DNA of 64,000 nt, from positions 2,989,501 through 3,053,500 of the forward strand of contig NZ_OY762276.1 of NCBI RefSeq assembly GCF_963665445.1, in the 5' to 3' direction. Source of the stretch: an uncultured Desulfobulbus sp. (GTDB lineage: Bacteria; Desulfobacterota; Desulfobulbia; Desulfobulbales; Desulfobulbaceae). The notes under the pieces were generated by a model. It saw nothing but the letters and a program-made list of their open reading frames with translations. It was not told the origin of the DNA and made no database searches. This document shows, one piece after another, positions 29,401 through 36,999 of the stretch (positions are counted from its first letter, which is position 1; every line of letters starts with the position of its first letter). The position numbers and the translations under genes were made by a program.

Positions 29401-32185
29401 CGAAAAGGAGCAGCGGATCGAGAAGATGAACGCCGCGGCTGAGGCTCTCCAGGCTGAGCTCAAAGACGCCTCCGACAAGCTCCAGGCGGCGACCGCAAAA
29501 CAGACCGAGACCGAAAGCGCCATGGCAGGCCTCCAGCAGGCTGCCAGCGAAAAGGAGCAGCAGATCGAGAAGATGAACGCCGCGGCTGAGGCTCTCCAGG
29601 CTGAGCTCAAAGACGCCTCCGACAAGCTCCAGGCGGCGACCGCAAAACAGACCGAGACCGAAAGCGCCATGGCAGGCCTCCAGCAGGCTGCCAGCGAAAA
29701 GGAGCAGCAGATCGAGAAGATGAACTCGGCGGCTGAGGCTCTCCAGGCTGAGCTCAAAGACGCCTCCGACAAGCTCCAGGCGGCGACCGCAAAACAGACC
29801 GAGACCGAAAGCGCCATGGCAGGCCTCCAGCAGGCTGTCAGTGAAAAGGAACAGCAGATCGAGAAGATGAACTCGGCGGCTGAGGCTCTCCAGGCTGAGC
29901 TCAAAGACGCCTCCGACAAGCTCCAGGCGGCGACCGCAAAACAGACCGAGACCGAAAGCGCCATGGCAGCGCTCAAGCAGGCTGTCAGTGAAAAGGAACA
30001 GCAGATTGAACAGATGACCGCCGCGACCACGGTTCTCCAGGCTGCACTCAAAGACGCAACCGACAAGCTCCAGACGGCGACCGCTAAGCAGGCAGAGACT
30101 GACAATGCCTTGGCAGGTCTCCAGCAGACTGTCAGCGAAAAGGAACAACAGATTGCTGAGGCAAAAACAACAGCCGAAGCACTGAAACAGGCCAATGCCG
30201 AAAAAGAGACCCTGATCGCCCAAATCAGGACCAATGCGGAAAGCATGCAGACCGAGTTGAACTCGCTCAAGGAGCAATCCCTGGCGGCATCCACGAAGCA
30301 GGCCGAGACCGAACAGAACCTGAGCGCACTCCAGCAGGGCCTGAGCGAGAAGGAGGCGCAGATTGCCGAGTTGACCCAACAGAAATCAGCCCAGGAAAAG
30401 GAACTGCAGGAAAAAACCGAAGCCCTCAATGCAGCCACACAGTCAGTTGAAGCGTTGCGCCAGCAGGTCGAGGCGCATCCGCAGGCCATTGCCGGTCTGC
30501 AACAGGCGCTTGAAGGCAAAAGTGCAGAGATGCAGCAGCTGAAGGATGCAGCCGCGGCAAGTTTTGACGAGCTCAAGGGACAACTCGCAGCACTGCAACA
30601 GAGCAGTGAGGAGCAACAGAAAAAGCTGAGCGAATCCCAGGCTGCGGCTGAGGCTGCACAGGCTGAGGTGGAAAAACTGCAGGCCGCCCTGGAGGAGACC
30701 AAGGGCAACCTGGCTGCCGCCCTGGCCGATAAGGAAAAAAGCAAAGAGTTGGCAGCCCAGCTGACGGCGGCCAATGACGAAAAAATCGGATTGGCCAGCC
30801 AGTTGCAAGCCCTCCGCGATGACAACAAACGTCTGCTCAATATCAAGACCTCCTTTGACAAGCATGAGGAGGCTGTGAGCAAGGCAAAGGCAGCGTTGGC
30901 CAACTTTGCTGCTCTGCAGACCCAGAACACGGATCTCGTGCAGCAGCTGGAACAAAAACAGACCGCGCTGAACGAGGCGCTCCAGAAGGCGGCTGAACTT
31001 GGTGCCCTGCAAAGCAAGGTCAGCGAACTCACCACCCAGGCCGAGAACAGTGCGACAGCGCTGCAGCAGATGGAAACGGCCAAGGCTGAAGCAGAGAGTC
31101 AATTGGCCGTGGCCCAGGCGCAGATTCAGGAACACGAATCCCTGAAAAAATCCCTTGAAGAGAAGACTGCCGCCCTGGCGGAGGCTGAGGGAAAGCTGCA
31201 GGATCGCGGTGAATCCTCAGAACAGCTTGAGAGCCTCAAGGCCAAGCTGGCCGAGAGTGAACAGGCCAAGCAGGCTGCAGAGGTGAAGGCTGCAGAGAGC
31301 CAGGCGGCCATTAGCCAGCTGAACCAGAGCCTCAACGCCAACGGGGAAAAACTGCAGGCCATGCAGACCGAGCTGGCTGCAGCCCATGACAAGATCAGGG
31401 CGCTCTCCGATACCAGCGCCCAACAGGCGCAAACCGAGCAGGTGGATGCACTCAAACAGCAGGTGGCGAGCCTGCATGAGCAGGTCTCGCAGATGGAAGC
31501 AAATGCGGCCACCATGAAAACCGAACTCGACACGGCTGCTGCCGCCTCCCAGGTGAAAAACGAGGAGGCTCAGGCTGCCGCCAAACGGGTTGCAGAGTTG
31601 GTGACTGAAAATGAAGCCCTGCGCCAACAGCTCGAGGCCGAAAAGACTGCAATGGAGCAAAAGCCTGTTGAACCTGCCGCTCCGGCAACAGCACCGCCCC
31701 AGGTGGAGCCGGAGAAGGGTGAGGAGGCAGCACCTGTGCAGGTCATGGCCGATCAGGATAAGGACGGCGTGGCCGACAAAGCCGACCTCTGCGACAATAG
31801 CAAAATAGGCACAAAGGTAAATGCGCTTGGCTGTCCGGCAGGCCAGGGCATTGTCATCGAAGGCGTCAACTTCAAATCGGGAACCGCCCTCTTCACCCCC
31901 GAATCAGAAAAACCCCTCAACAGAATCATTGCCGTGCTCAAAGAGGTGCCTGAGTTGAAGGTCGAGGTGGCTGGCTACACCGATTCAGCCGGCAACGCCC
32001 AGTACAACCTGGCCCTGAGCAAACAGCGCTCCCAGGCCGTTGCCACCTATTTCGGCAGCAAGGGCATTGACACCAAACGGTTGGTTGTCTCCGGTTATGG
32101 TCAGGACAACCCCATTGCCGATAACCGGACCGCGGCAGGTCGGCAGAAAAATCGCCGGGTTGAACTGCATCCGCTGCACCCTTGA
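26447..32185 (+). CDS. Giant coiled-coil protein with C-terminal thrombospondin type 3 motif and OmpA domain
   Basis: 1912 residues. Residues about 4-22 form one hydrophobic segment (uncleaved anchor or signal peptide), followed by a Pro-rich linker (about 30-95). Residues about 105-1740 are almost pure Ala/Gln/Glu/Lys/Leu coiled coil. Within this, codons from about 545 to 1279 are 49-residue (147-bp) tandem repeats. Next comes DQDKDGVADKADLCD, a calcium-binding TSP3-like motif, then an OmpA C-terminal domain (about 1800-1912) with VAGYTDSAGNAQYNLALSKQR and RTAAGRQKNRRVEL, predicted to bind peptidoglycan. It should sit in the envelope with the OmpA end on the wall. Possible roles are structural spacer, tether or filament; none is proven. 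A perfect palindromic terminator follows. Confidence 0.85.
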   Translation: MKTRLILVSIAGVAAYVVLANFNSKIIRESSLPKPTPPAISHTQPVVDQPQPGVAPTRQHVTEPQPRVIEKPAADREPVPQEMTGKEPETKPAAPTEVVVQAVAVEPGAEVKKLEQDVATREQQIAQLIKAQEAIKAKYEELLAKALQESKPDQDLEAKLAEKSQQIATLISDNKQLNQELATAKATTGELNDLLNEAKAAASLAKKTLVEKVALLGQSDLQKNKQEAQIEELKTQLTTLQQANQLTDEKMVALTKENQALSAKLEEMLNQSKRAEESLKAELAAATAKQQQTEQSLATLQETLGQKEVQISQLSEAKQAKEEAYQQKAAELDKTLYTIQALRQEISSQPQAVATVQQLLDARTAELAELKQNTAAQVRTTEQQLKELQASSNEQIQNLTAEKQSLSDQLAALQKNVGTNEEEVSGLKALAASTQKALEEKTALVGDLEQQLKARVAELEALQAQVTDTSGKIEQGKESLEKNQALIDEQKTRIAALEQQVQEEHSAKEALQAELNNVNGQLQTAQGKQAEAENALNTLKQAVANKEQQIAELSKVSEELQTELKNVKLQLQAANAKEIVSDNAINTYKQTVADKELQITALSTTKEKLQAELKQAVDQLQAANAQQGDSETTVSGLQKTLSVKEVRIAELAQAIETLKSQLKEATDKLEAAATKQSETDTTVEGLKQAVAEKEQQIEQAAKADESLKTELNNTVEKLQAATAEQADLKTTVAALQESVAAKEQQIEALGKTAESLQAELNAASEKLQAAHAQQTANGESVSKLQQALSEKEQQIEQMNAATEALQKELKDTGDKLQVATAKQVDTDNAMAALKQAVTEKEQQIEQMSVATENLQKELKDAGDKLQAATANQDDTESTTAALKQALNEKEQQINQMNAATTALQAELKDATDKLQAATAKQAEIDKAMAALRQAASEKEQQISQMNAAAAALQAELKDATDKLQAAAAKQAETDNALAGFQQTVSEKEQRIEKMNAAAEALQAELKDASDKLQAATAKQTETESAMAGLQQAASEKEQQIEKMNAAAEALQAELKDASDKLQAATAKQTETESAMAGLQQAASEKEQQIEKMNSAAEALQAELKDASDKLQAATAKQTETESAMAGLQQAVSEKEQQIEKMNSAAEALQAELKDASDKLQAATAKQTETESAMAALKQAVSEKEQQIEQMTAATTVLQAALKDATDKLQTATAKQAETDNALAGLQQTVSEKEQQIAEAKTTAEALKQANAEKETLIAQIRTNAESMQTELNSLKEQSLAASTKQAETEQNLSALQQGLSEKEAQIAELTQQKSAQEKELQEKTEALNAATQSVEALRQQVEAHPQAIAGLQQALEGKSAEMQQLKDAAAASFDELKGQLAALQQSSEEQQKKLSESQAAAEAAQAEVEKLQAALEETKGNLAAALADKEKSKELAAQLTAANDEKIGLASQLQALRDDNKRLLNIKTSFDKHEEAVSKAKAALANFAALQTQNTDLVQQLEQKQTALNEALQKAAELGALQSKVSELTTQAENSATALQQMETAKAEAESQLAVAQAQIQEHESLKKSLEEKTAALAEAEGKLQDRGESSEQLESLKAKLAESEQAKQAAEVKAAESQAAISQLNQSLNANGEKLQAMQTELAAAHDKIRALSDTSAQQAQTEQVDALKQQVASLHEQVSQMEANAATMKTELDTAAAASQVKNEEAQAAAKRVAELVTENEALRQQLEAEKTAMEQKPVEPAAPATAPPQVEPEKGEEAAPVQVMADQDKDGVADKADLCDNSKIGTKVNALGCPAGQGIVIEGVNFKSGTALFTPESEKPLNRIIAVLKEVPELKVEVAGYTDSAGNAQYNLALSKQRSQAVATYFGSKGIDTKRLVVSGYGQDNPIADNRTAAGRQKNRRVELHPLHP
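28079..30283 (+). repeat. Array of 147-bp (49-codon) tandem repeats inside the coiled-coil gene
   Basis: The EKEQQI-type element recurs at 28079, 28520, 28667, 28814, 28961, 29108, 29255 and on to 29990 and 30137. All distances are exact multiples of 147, giving about 15 units in one phase. The units from about 29408 to 29990 are nearly identical in DNA. 49 residues are exactly seven heptads. Outside this span repeats are diverged (another 147 step links 30200 and 30347). Confidence 0.9.
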
Positions 32186-32201
32186 TGGTAAACACCGGAA
32201 T

Positions 32202-32247
32202 CCAACAAAAAGGCCCGCACTCGATTGAGTGCGGGCCTTTTTGTTGG
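32202..32247. terminator. Bidirectional rho-independent terminator, perfect 21-bp palindrome
   Basis: Two 21-base arms (32202-32222 and 32227-32247) are exact reverse complements around the loop GATT. The GC core GGCCCGCACTC is flanked by A5 on one side and T5 on the other, so it can terminate both the coiled-coil gene (+) and the convergent DUF445 gene (-). Confidence 0.93.
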
Positions 32248-32297
32248 CAGACGAAAGAAGGTCCCTGCCCTCCGCAACGAAACGGTGGTTATCCGGA

Positions 32298-33902
32298 TTA
32301 CATGAATTCCACCAGGACCAGATTGATCAGCCCCAGGAGAAATCCCAAAAAGGCACCGAACAGGTTGATGTACTTGAACTGTTCCTCCATGATGGAGAGC
32401 AGCAGCCGCTCAAGCTGCAGCAAATCGAGACCATCGATCTTCTCGGTGACCAACCGTTTGATGTTCAAGGATTCAACCACCCCGGGAACCTCCTGCAGCA
32501 GCACGCGGCTGACCGTGAGGGTGAGCCCATTGTTCAGGGCCCGTCGCACGCCGTGCGGCACCAGGTCGTAGACCATACCGATCGGCCGGTTGATCAGAGC
32601 GTCGACCATGGAGCCAAGCATGGTGCCGATGAGCCGTTGGGTCCTGTGGGAACGAAGCAGGCCAATAACCTCCTGGAAAAACACCTCGCGCAGCGCCCTA
32701 CCCTGCTCTTTGTCAAAGAATTTTTGCCCCAGCTGAGTACAACTCATCCGCCCGCCATCGATGAGGTCCTCCATGCCCACATGCACCAGGGCGCTGACAC
32801 CGTTGAGCGCCCCCTCCTCCCGTAAAAGGGTCAGCAAACGGGTTGCTGCGTTGCGACTCATCTGGGTGAGTTCCGCATCCGACACCCGGGCAAGCAACTC
32901 GCCAAGCGGTTTTTCCAGGAGAGCGTCGATGGCTTTGTCGAGCACCGTCCGCATCCGTGCCTGAATCTCCGGACTGGCAAACCAGGCAACAAGATCCGCC
33001 TCCTTGTCGGAGAGGTACTGGTTGATCGTATTCTCCAGGGTCTCCTTTTCGAGAAAACCCCGGGCCATGGCCCCCATGGGACCAAGGGTATCGAGAAAAT
33101 GGTCCACCCCCTTCAACACCCCGGAAATGACCTGCCCCCGAATCAGCGGATCAGCCACCTGGTGCCCCATCCCCTCCAGGATCTGGGTGGAGTGTTCCAG
33201 GACGATGGCCTTGATCAGGGGCACCATCTCCTGGGGCAGCAGATCGGCCAGGGATTTTCCTTGGCCTGCCGCCTTGCGCAGGCTCTGGGCCAGTGAATCG
33301 CCCAACCACAGCCCCACCTGCTCCCCCTGGAGGAGATCCTGGATGATTCCCACCAGAAAGAGGTACATCCCCTGCCTGTTCTCCGGGGACAGCAGTCCGT
33401 TGATCTCCTGCTGCGCCAGGGTACCGAGCCGATCATCAATCGCCCCCCGCAGCTGCATTTCGAACTGATCACTCTCGAGATAGGTATTGACGCCATCGCT
33501 GAGCTGGTATTTCAGCGTTTTGACGCCGACTTTGAAGTAGGCCTTGAACTTGCGCGGAATCTCCTCGCCAATCGGGCCGAGATCGCGCAGCATGATCTCC
33601 CGGACCCGCCGCTCGACCAACCCGGCCAGATGCATTTGGAAGGGTTCCTCGGAGATGGCGCCGCCGATATCCTTGCTGGTCAGGAGGTGACGCCCCACCA
33701 TCTCACCGATGTTCTCCGCGAGGACATGTCGCTTGGAAGGAATGACGCCCGGCGTCATCGGTACCTGCAGTCCGAAAAGAAACCAGGGCTCCAGGGGGCG
33801 AAACAGCATGCGGATGGCGATACGGTTGGTCAGGTAGCCGATAAAGGCGCCAATGCAGGGATGGGCCAGGGTGGTCAGGAGTGAGCTATCAAGGGTGAGC
33901 AC
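32298..33902 (-). CDS. DUF445 family membrane protein
   Basis: 534 residues. The N-terminal hydrophobic segment carries GAFIGYLTNRIAIRMLFRP, the family hallmark, followed by MTPGVIPSKRHVLAENIGEMVG. The long middle is helical and amphipathic, and the protein ends with a second TM hairpin (NLFGAFLGFLLGLINLVLVEF). DUF445 proteins (YheB/YjiN relatives) are membrane proteins of unknown molecular function. The HAD phosphatase gene lies 22 bases downstream in map position and is upstream in transcription, so the two are probably one transcript. Confidence 0.8.
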   Translation of the reverse strand: MLTLDSSLLTTLAHPCIGAFIGYLTNRIAIRMLFRPLEPWFLFGLQVPMTPGVIPSKRHVLAENIGEMVGRHLLTSKDIGGAISEEPFQMHLAGLVERRVREIMLRDLGPIGEEIPRKFKAYFKVGVKTLKYQLSDGVNTYLESDQFEMQLRGAIDDRLGTLAQQEINGLLSPENRQGMYLFLVGIIQDLLQGEQVGLWLGDSLAQSLRKAAGQGKSLADLLPQEMVPLIKAIVLEHSTQILEGMGHQVADPLIRGQVISGVLKGVDHFLDTLGPMGAMARGFLEKETLENTINQYLSDKEADLVAWFASPEIQARMRTVLDKAIDALLEKPLGELLARVSDAELTQMSRNAATRLLTLLREEGALNGVSALVHVGMEDLIDGGRMSCTQLGQKFFDKEQGRALREVFFQEVIGLLRSHRTQRLIGTMLGSMVDALINRPIGMVYDLVPHGVRRALNNGLTLTVSRVLLQEVPGVVESLNIKRLVTEKIDGLDLLQLERLLLSIMEEQFKYINLFGAFLGFLLGLINLVLVEFM

Positions 33903-33924
33903 GGTAAGGTACCTAGAGGAAGGG

Positions 33925-34590
33925 TTAACGGGAAGACGACAGGGCGATGGACAGCAGTTCTTGGGGGTGGCTGATCAGCCAGGCGGCACCGGAGGCCTTG
34001 AGTTCCTCTGCGCCGCGGAATCCCCAGAGGACGCCCACCGGACGCATCCCCGCGGATCGGGCAGTCTGCATGTCGATGGAGGTATCCCCCACATAGAGCA
34101 CTTCTTCGGGGCTGCACCCAAGCGTTGCCGCAGCTTCCAGGGCTCCCGCCGGATCCGGCTTTTTGGCCACGCCCGGCCGTTGGCCGAACACCGGTTGAAA
34201 GGACCACTGCGGTAACAGTTCCCGAACGCATATTTGGGTGAAGTCATCGGGTTTGTTGGAAAGAATGGCCAACTGCAACCCGCCTGCAACAAGCCGGTCG
34301 AGCATCTCCGGAATTCCGGCATAGGGCACGGTGCACTCCTGCCAGTTCTCGGCATAGACGCGTTCAAACTGGGCGACTGTGGATTGAATCACCTCTTGCT
34401 GTCGATGGCTGGGCGGCAGAATTTTCTCCACCAGGGTAGCAATGCCGGCACCGACAAAATAGCGGTAGGCATCAACAGGATGCTGGGGAAGCGATTGGGC
34501 GGCAAGGACCCGATTGCCTGCATTGGCCAGATCCTCCAGAGTGTCGAGTAAGGTCCCGTCAAGGTCGAAAAGGACCGCTTTGTAACTCAT
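33925..34590 (-). CDS. gph: HAD-family hydrolase, phosphoglycolate-phosphatase-like
   Basis: 221 residues from the ATG at 34590; the longer frame to 34671 adds an untypical basic leader. HAD motif I FDLDGTLLDTL (nucleophile and acid Asp), motif II LSNKP, motif III Lys in AKKPDPAGALEAA, and motif IV YVGDTSIDM are all present. The helical cap after motif I fits the Gph/PGMB subgroup. Phosphoglycolate is the likely substrate by similarity, but HAD enzymes are often misassigned; pyrophosphatase or beta-phosphoglucomutase activity is possible. Confidence 0.78.
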   Translation of the reverse strand: MSYKAVLFDLDGTLLDTLEDLANAGNRVLAAQSLPQHPVDAYRYFVGAGIATLVEKILPPSHRQQEVIQSTVAQFERVYAENWQECTVPYAGIPEMLDRLVAGGLQLAILSNKPDDFTQICVRELLPQWSFQPVFGQRPGVAKKPDPAGALEAAATLGCSPEEVLYVGDTSIDMQTARSAGMRPVGVLWGFRGAEELKASGAAWLISHPQELLSIALSSSR

Positions 34591-34726
34591 TGTTTTTCTA
34601 CTCCTTCTCAATAAATTCCATTTCCGCCACAGAGACGAAAATGTGGTCACACATTTTGACAGTCTCGTCAAAAAATCAAAAATTCAACTGATGACCACTG
34701 AACCTCAGCTCAAGGGAAACAAAGAC

Positions 34727-34825
34727 GAGATCCCTGACATACGTTCGGGATGACATCGATGAGGCGGCTCTTTCTAGGGAGCCTCGTACGCCCTCGAGGT
34801 CATCTCGACCATCGGGAGAGATCTC
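34727..34825. repeat. REP-like imperfect inverted repeat
   Basis: The left arm (34727-34754, GAGATC...CGGGATGAC) and the right arm (34799-34825, read in reverse GAGATCTCTCCCGATGG...GATGAC) are imperfect copies in opposite orientation around a 44-base spacer. The ending GGGATGAC also occurs in the small palindrome at 55799-55824. This looks like a REP/BIME-type extragenic palindrome. Confidence 0.55.
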
Positions 34826-34852
34826 CTCCTTTCAAGCTGAGCTTTGTGGTAA

Positions 34853-34940
34853 TCAAAAAAATTTAAAAGTCAAGTACAGTAAAATCAGTACATTACAAAG
34901 ATCAAAACGTCGTTTTCGAGGCTTTTTACAAGAACGACAT
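34853..34940 (+). repeat. Dispersed intergenic hairpin element, copy 2
   Basis: It aligns with copy 1 over AAAATCAGTnnnTTA...AAAACGTC and ends in a hairpin: GTCGTTTT (34909-34916), 14-base loop, AGAACGAC (34931-34938). Relative to copy 1, one A-T pair has become G-C on both arms, a compensatory change. A separate CGTCAAAAAATCAAAA at 34666-34680 may be the displaced 5' part, split off by the REP-like repeat. Confidence 0.6.
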
Positions 34941-35252
34941 CCTTCTGAAATGCCGCGGGGAGACAACCGGCACCTCGTTTTCCATGGCGTTTCCATAAAA
35001 ACGCGGGCAACAGCCGTTGACGGGGGGACGGCAGGGACAACGAAAAAGACATACAGTGCCAGGAGGCCGGGGCATCCTTTCGATGCAATGTGCAACGCTC
35101 CTGCCCGCCCTTATACCATGGGTGCCGCAAACTATAATCACAGGAACTGAGCGACGTAAACGATTTTATCCCTGATCTGCGGATATCGGCCTATGAGCGG
35201 GCATGCAAAGGTACGCGAATTTCGCTGTACAAAGGATGCTGATGGGATACAC

Positions 35253-35281
35253 TTGAAAAAATGAATCTTTTAAAATATATA
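35253..35281 (+). promoter_or_regulatory. Putative sigma-70 promoter for the ftsEX operon
   Basis: TTGAAA (35253-35258), 17-base spacer, TATATA (35276-35281), in an AT-rich island about 75 bases before ftsE. Confidence 0.45.
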
Positions 35282-35355
35282 TCAACCGACAATCCCTGCT
35301 GTAGCTGGGGGTTCAGCCTTCTTCGTCACCTCTTGCCCCTTGCCACGGTGCATGC

Positions 35356-36105
35356 ATGACCACCGACACACCACCGCCAGACATAATCATCGACCTGATC
35401 AAGGTCAGCAAATCCTACCCGCCCGACGTCCAGGCGCTCAGCGATATTTCCCTGAGTGTCCAACGGGGTGAAATCGTCTATCTCACGGGAATGAGCGGGG
35501 CGGGCAAAACCACCCTGCTGCGCCTGATCAGCCGCATGGAAAAACCCACCAAGGGCATGCTCGATGTGGCCGGATTTGATCTCGCCAAGCTGCCCGAGGG
35601 AAAAATCCACCTGCTGCGGCGCAAGATCGGCATGGCCTACCAGGACTTCAAACTCCTGCCCGATCGGACCGTGGCCGACAACATCGCCGTTGCCATGGAA
35701 GTGCTCTACACCCCCAGAGCCACCATTGAACGCCGTACGCGGGAACTCTTGGAACAGCTGGATTTAAACCGTAAATACGCCACCCGTACTGCGGAACTTT
35801 CCCGCGGCGAGCAGCAGCGGGTCGCCATTGCCCGGGCCGTGGCCAATGTTCCGGAAATCGTCATTGCCGATGAGCCCACCGGCAACCTCGATGGTGAAAC
35901 CACCGCCAGGGTGATGGATCTGTTCTACCGGCTCAACCGCAAGGGGTCGACCCTCTTGATCGCCACCCACGACACCTCCATCTACCGTCCGGGCAGGGAT
36001 CGCGTGATTGAACTGCGCTACGGGCGCCTGCGCTCCTCGCTGCAGGCCGAGCCCGCCGTTGCGGATACGCTCCTCGATCCAACCGATTCCGCAGAGGAGG
36101 ACTAA
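35356..36105 (+). CDS. ftsE: Cell division ATP-binding protein FtsE
   Basis: 249 residues. Walker [10 protein letters not shown], signature LSRGEQQR, Walker [13 protein letters not shown], then the H-loop (IATHD). The ADEPTGNLD form and the position directly before ftsX are characteristic. FtsE drives conformational changes in FtsX that regulate septal peptidoglycan hydrolysis. The C-terminus extends about 25 residues beyond the minimal domain. ftsX starts three bases after the stop. Confidence 0.92.
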   Translation: MTTDTPPPDIIIDLIKVSKSYPPDVQALSDISLSVQRGEIVYLTGMSGAGKTTLLRLISRMEKPTKGMLDVAGFDLAKLPEGKIHLLRRKIGMAYQDFKLLPDRTVADNIAVAMEVLYTPRATIERRTRELLEQLDLNRKYATRTAELSRGEQQRVAIARAVANVPEIVIADEPTGNLDGETTARVMDLFYRLNRKGSTLLIATHDTSIYRPGRDRVIELRYGRLRSSLQAEPAVADTLLDPTDSAEED

Positions 36106-36108
36106 GCA

Positions 36109-36993
36109 ATGCGTTTTCTGGCCGTCACCTTCCGCCATACACTCCGCAACATGCTGCTGACCTGGAAATCCCAGTGCATGACCCTGTTTACGGTTTCTCT
36201 TTCGGTATTGATTTTCTCGTTTTTCTACCTGGTGTACACCAATGCCATGCAGGTCAGCGCCTCGCTCGACGATGATCTCCGCCTGATCGTCTATCTCGAC
36301 GAGGAGCCGTCTCCCCCGATGCAGGCCCAGTACCGCAGTAAAATCCTCAAATTCGACCAGGTTGAAAAAATCGAGTTTGTCAGCAGCAAAGAGGCCTACA
36401 AACGTTTCGAACAGACCCTCGGAGCTGACAGCGACATACTCACCGGTGTGCCTGAAGACTTCCTCCCCGCCTCGATCGAGGTCTCCCCCATCCGCTCGCT
36501 GGACAGCCTGTCGAGAATCAAGCGTTTTTCCGACTACCTGCAGACCCTGCCCGGTGTGCTCAAGGTCCAGTACGGCAAGCAGTGGATCGATCGTTTTCAT
36601 TCCTTTATTCAGGTTATACGGGTGGTTATCCTCCTCTCCGGCGCCCTTCTGGTCATGACCACCACCTTCATGGTGGCCCATACCATCCGTCTCACCCTGG
36701 TCTTTCGTCAACAGGAGCTGGAACTGCTCCGTCTCGTTGGCGCGACCAACAACTATATTCGCATGCCCTTTCTCTTCGAAGGCGCTCTCCAGGGGTTCAT
36801 CGGTGCCGGGAGCGGCGTTGCCGCACTGCTGCTTCTCTTCAACTGGATCAAGCTTCAGTTTGCCGGACCGGTGAGTACGCCCCTGCCGTTCACCTTCCTC
36901 CCCTGGCCCGCCATCGGTCTCATTGTCGGACTGGCCGCACTGCTCTGCATTCTGGGCAGTTTCTCCGCCATCAGACGCTTTCTCCGCCTCTAG
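36109..36993 (+). CDS. ftsX: Cell division membrane protein FtsX
   Basis: 294 residues with four TM helices in FtsX topology: an N-terminal TM (about 25-47), a roughly 120-residue periplasmic loop (with VEFVSSKEAY-like text typical of the extracellular domain), then three C-terminal TMs with RQQELELLRLVGATNNYIRMPFL, the conserved MacB/FtsX cytoplasmic motif. Partner of FtsE. The periplasmic loop should engage the EnvC-like protein encoded next. Confidence 0.9.
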   Translation: MRFLAVTFRHTLRNMLLTWKSQCMTLFTVSLSVLIFSFFYLVYTNAMQVSASLDDDLRLIVYLDEEPSPPMQAQYRSKILKFDQVEKIEFVSSKEAYKRFEQTLGADSDILTGVPEDFLPASIEVSPIRSLDSLSRIKRFSDYLQTLPGVLKVQYGKQWIDRFHSFIQVIRVVILLSGALLVMTTTFMVAHTIRLTLVFRQQELELLRLVGATNNYIRMPFLFEGALQGFIGAGSGVAALLLLFNWIKLQFAGPVSTPLPFTFLPWPAIGLIVGLAALLCILGSFSAIRRFLRL

Positions 36994-36999
36994 TCGCAG

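Larger units (their letters stand above)
34591..35355. other. 765-base non-coding region with two repeat types and an ftsE promoter
   Basis: I see no convincing gene. The short frames across 34853-35150 occur in several frames at once, lack Shine-Dalgarno sites and overlap the repeats. The region holds a long inverted repeat (34727-34825), a copy of the dispersed hairpin element (34853-34940), a GC-rich stretch without recognised signals (about 34940-35150), and an AT-rich promoter-like segment (35250-35290) before ftsE. Confidence 0.6.

Noticed and set aside
28079..30283. CRISPR-like periodic repeat
   Set aside because: Repeats are contiguous 147-bp coding units without spacers, inside an open reading frame.
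28691..30379. 562-codon and 674-codon reverse-strand frames across the coiled-coil gene
   Set aside because: Composition is Leu/Ser/Cys-rich and follows the forward repeat; the forward frame carries a signal/anchor, an OmpA domain and a terminator.
34853..35150. Several overlapping short frames before ftsE
   Set aside because: They occur in several frames, lack Shine-Dalgarno sites, and overlap a dispersed repeat element.
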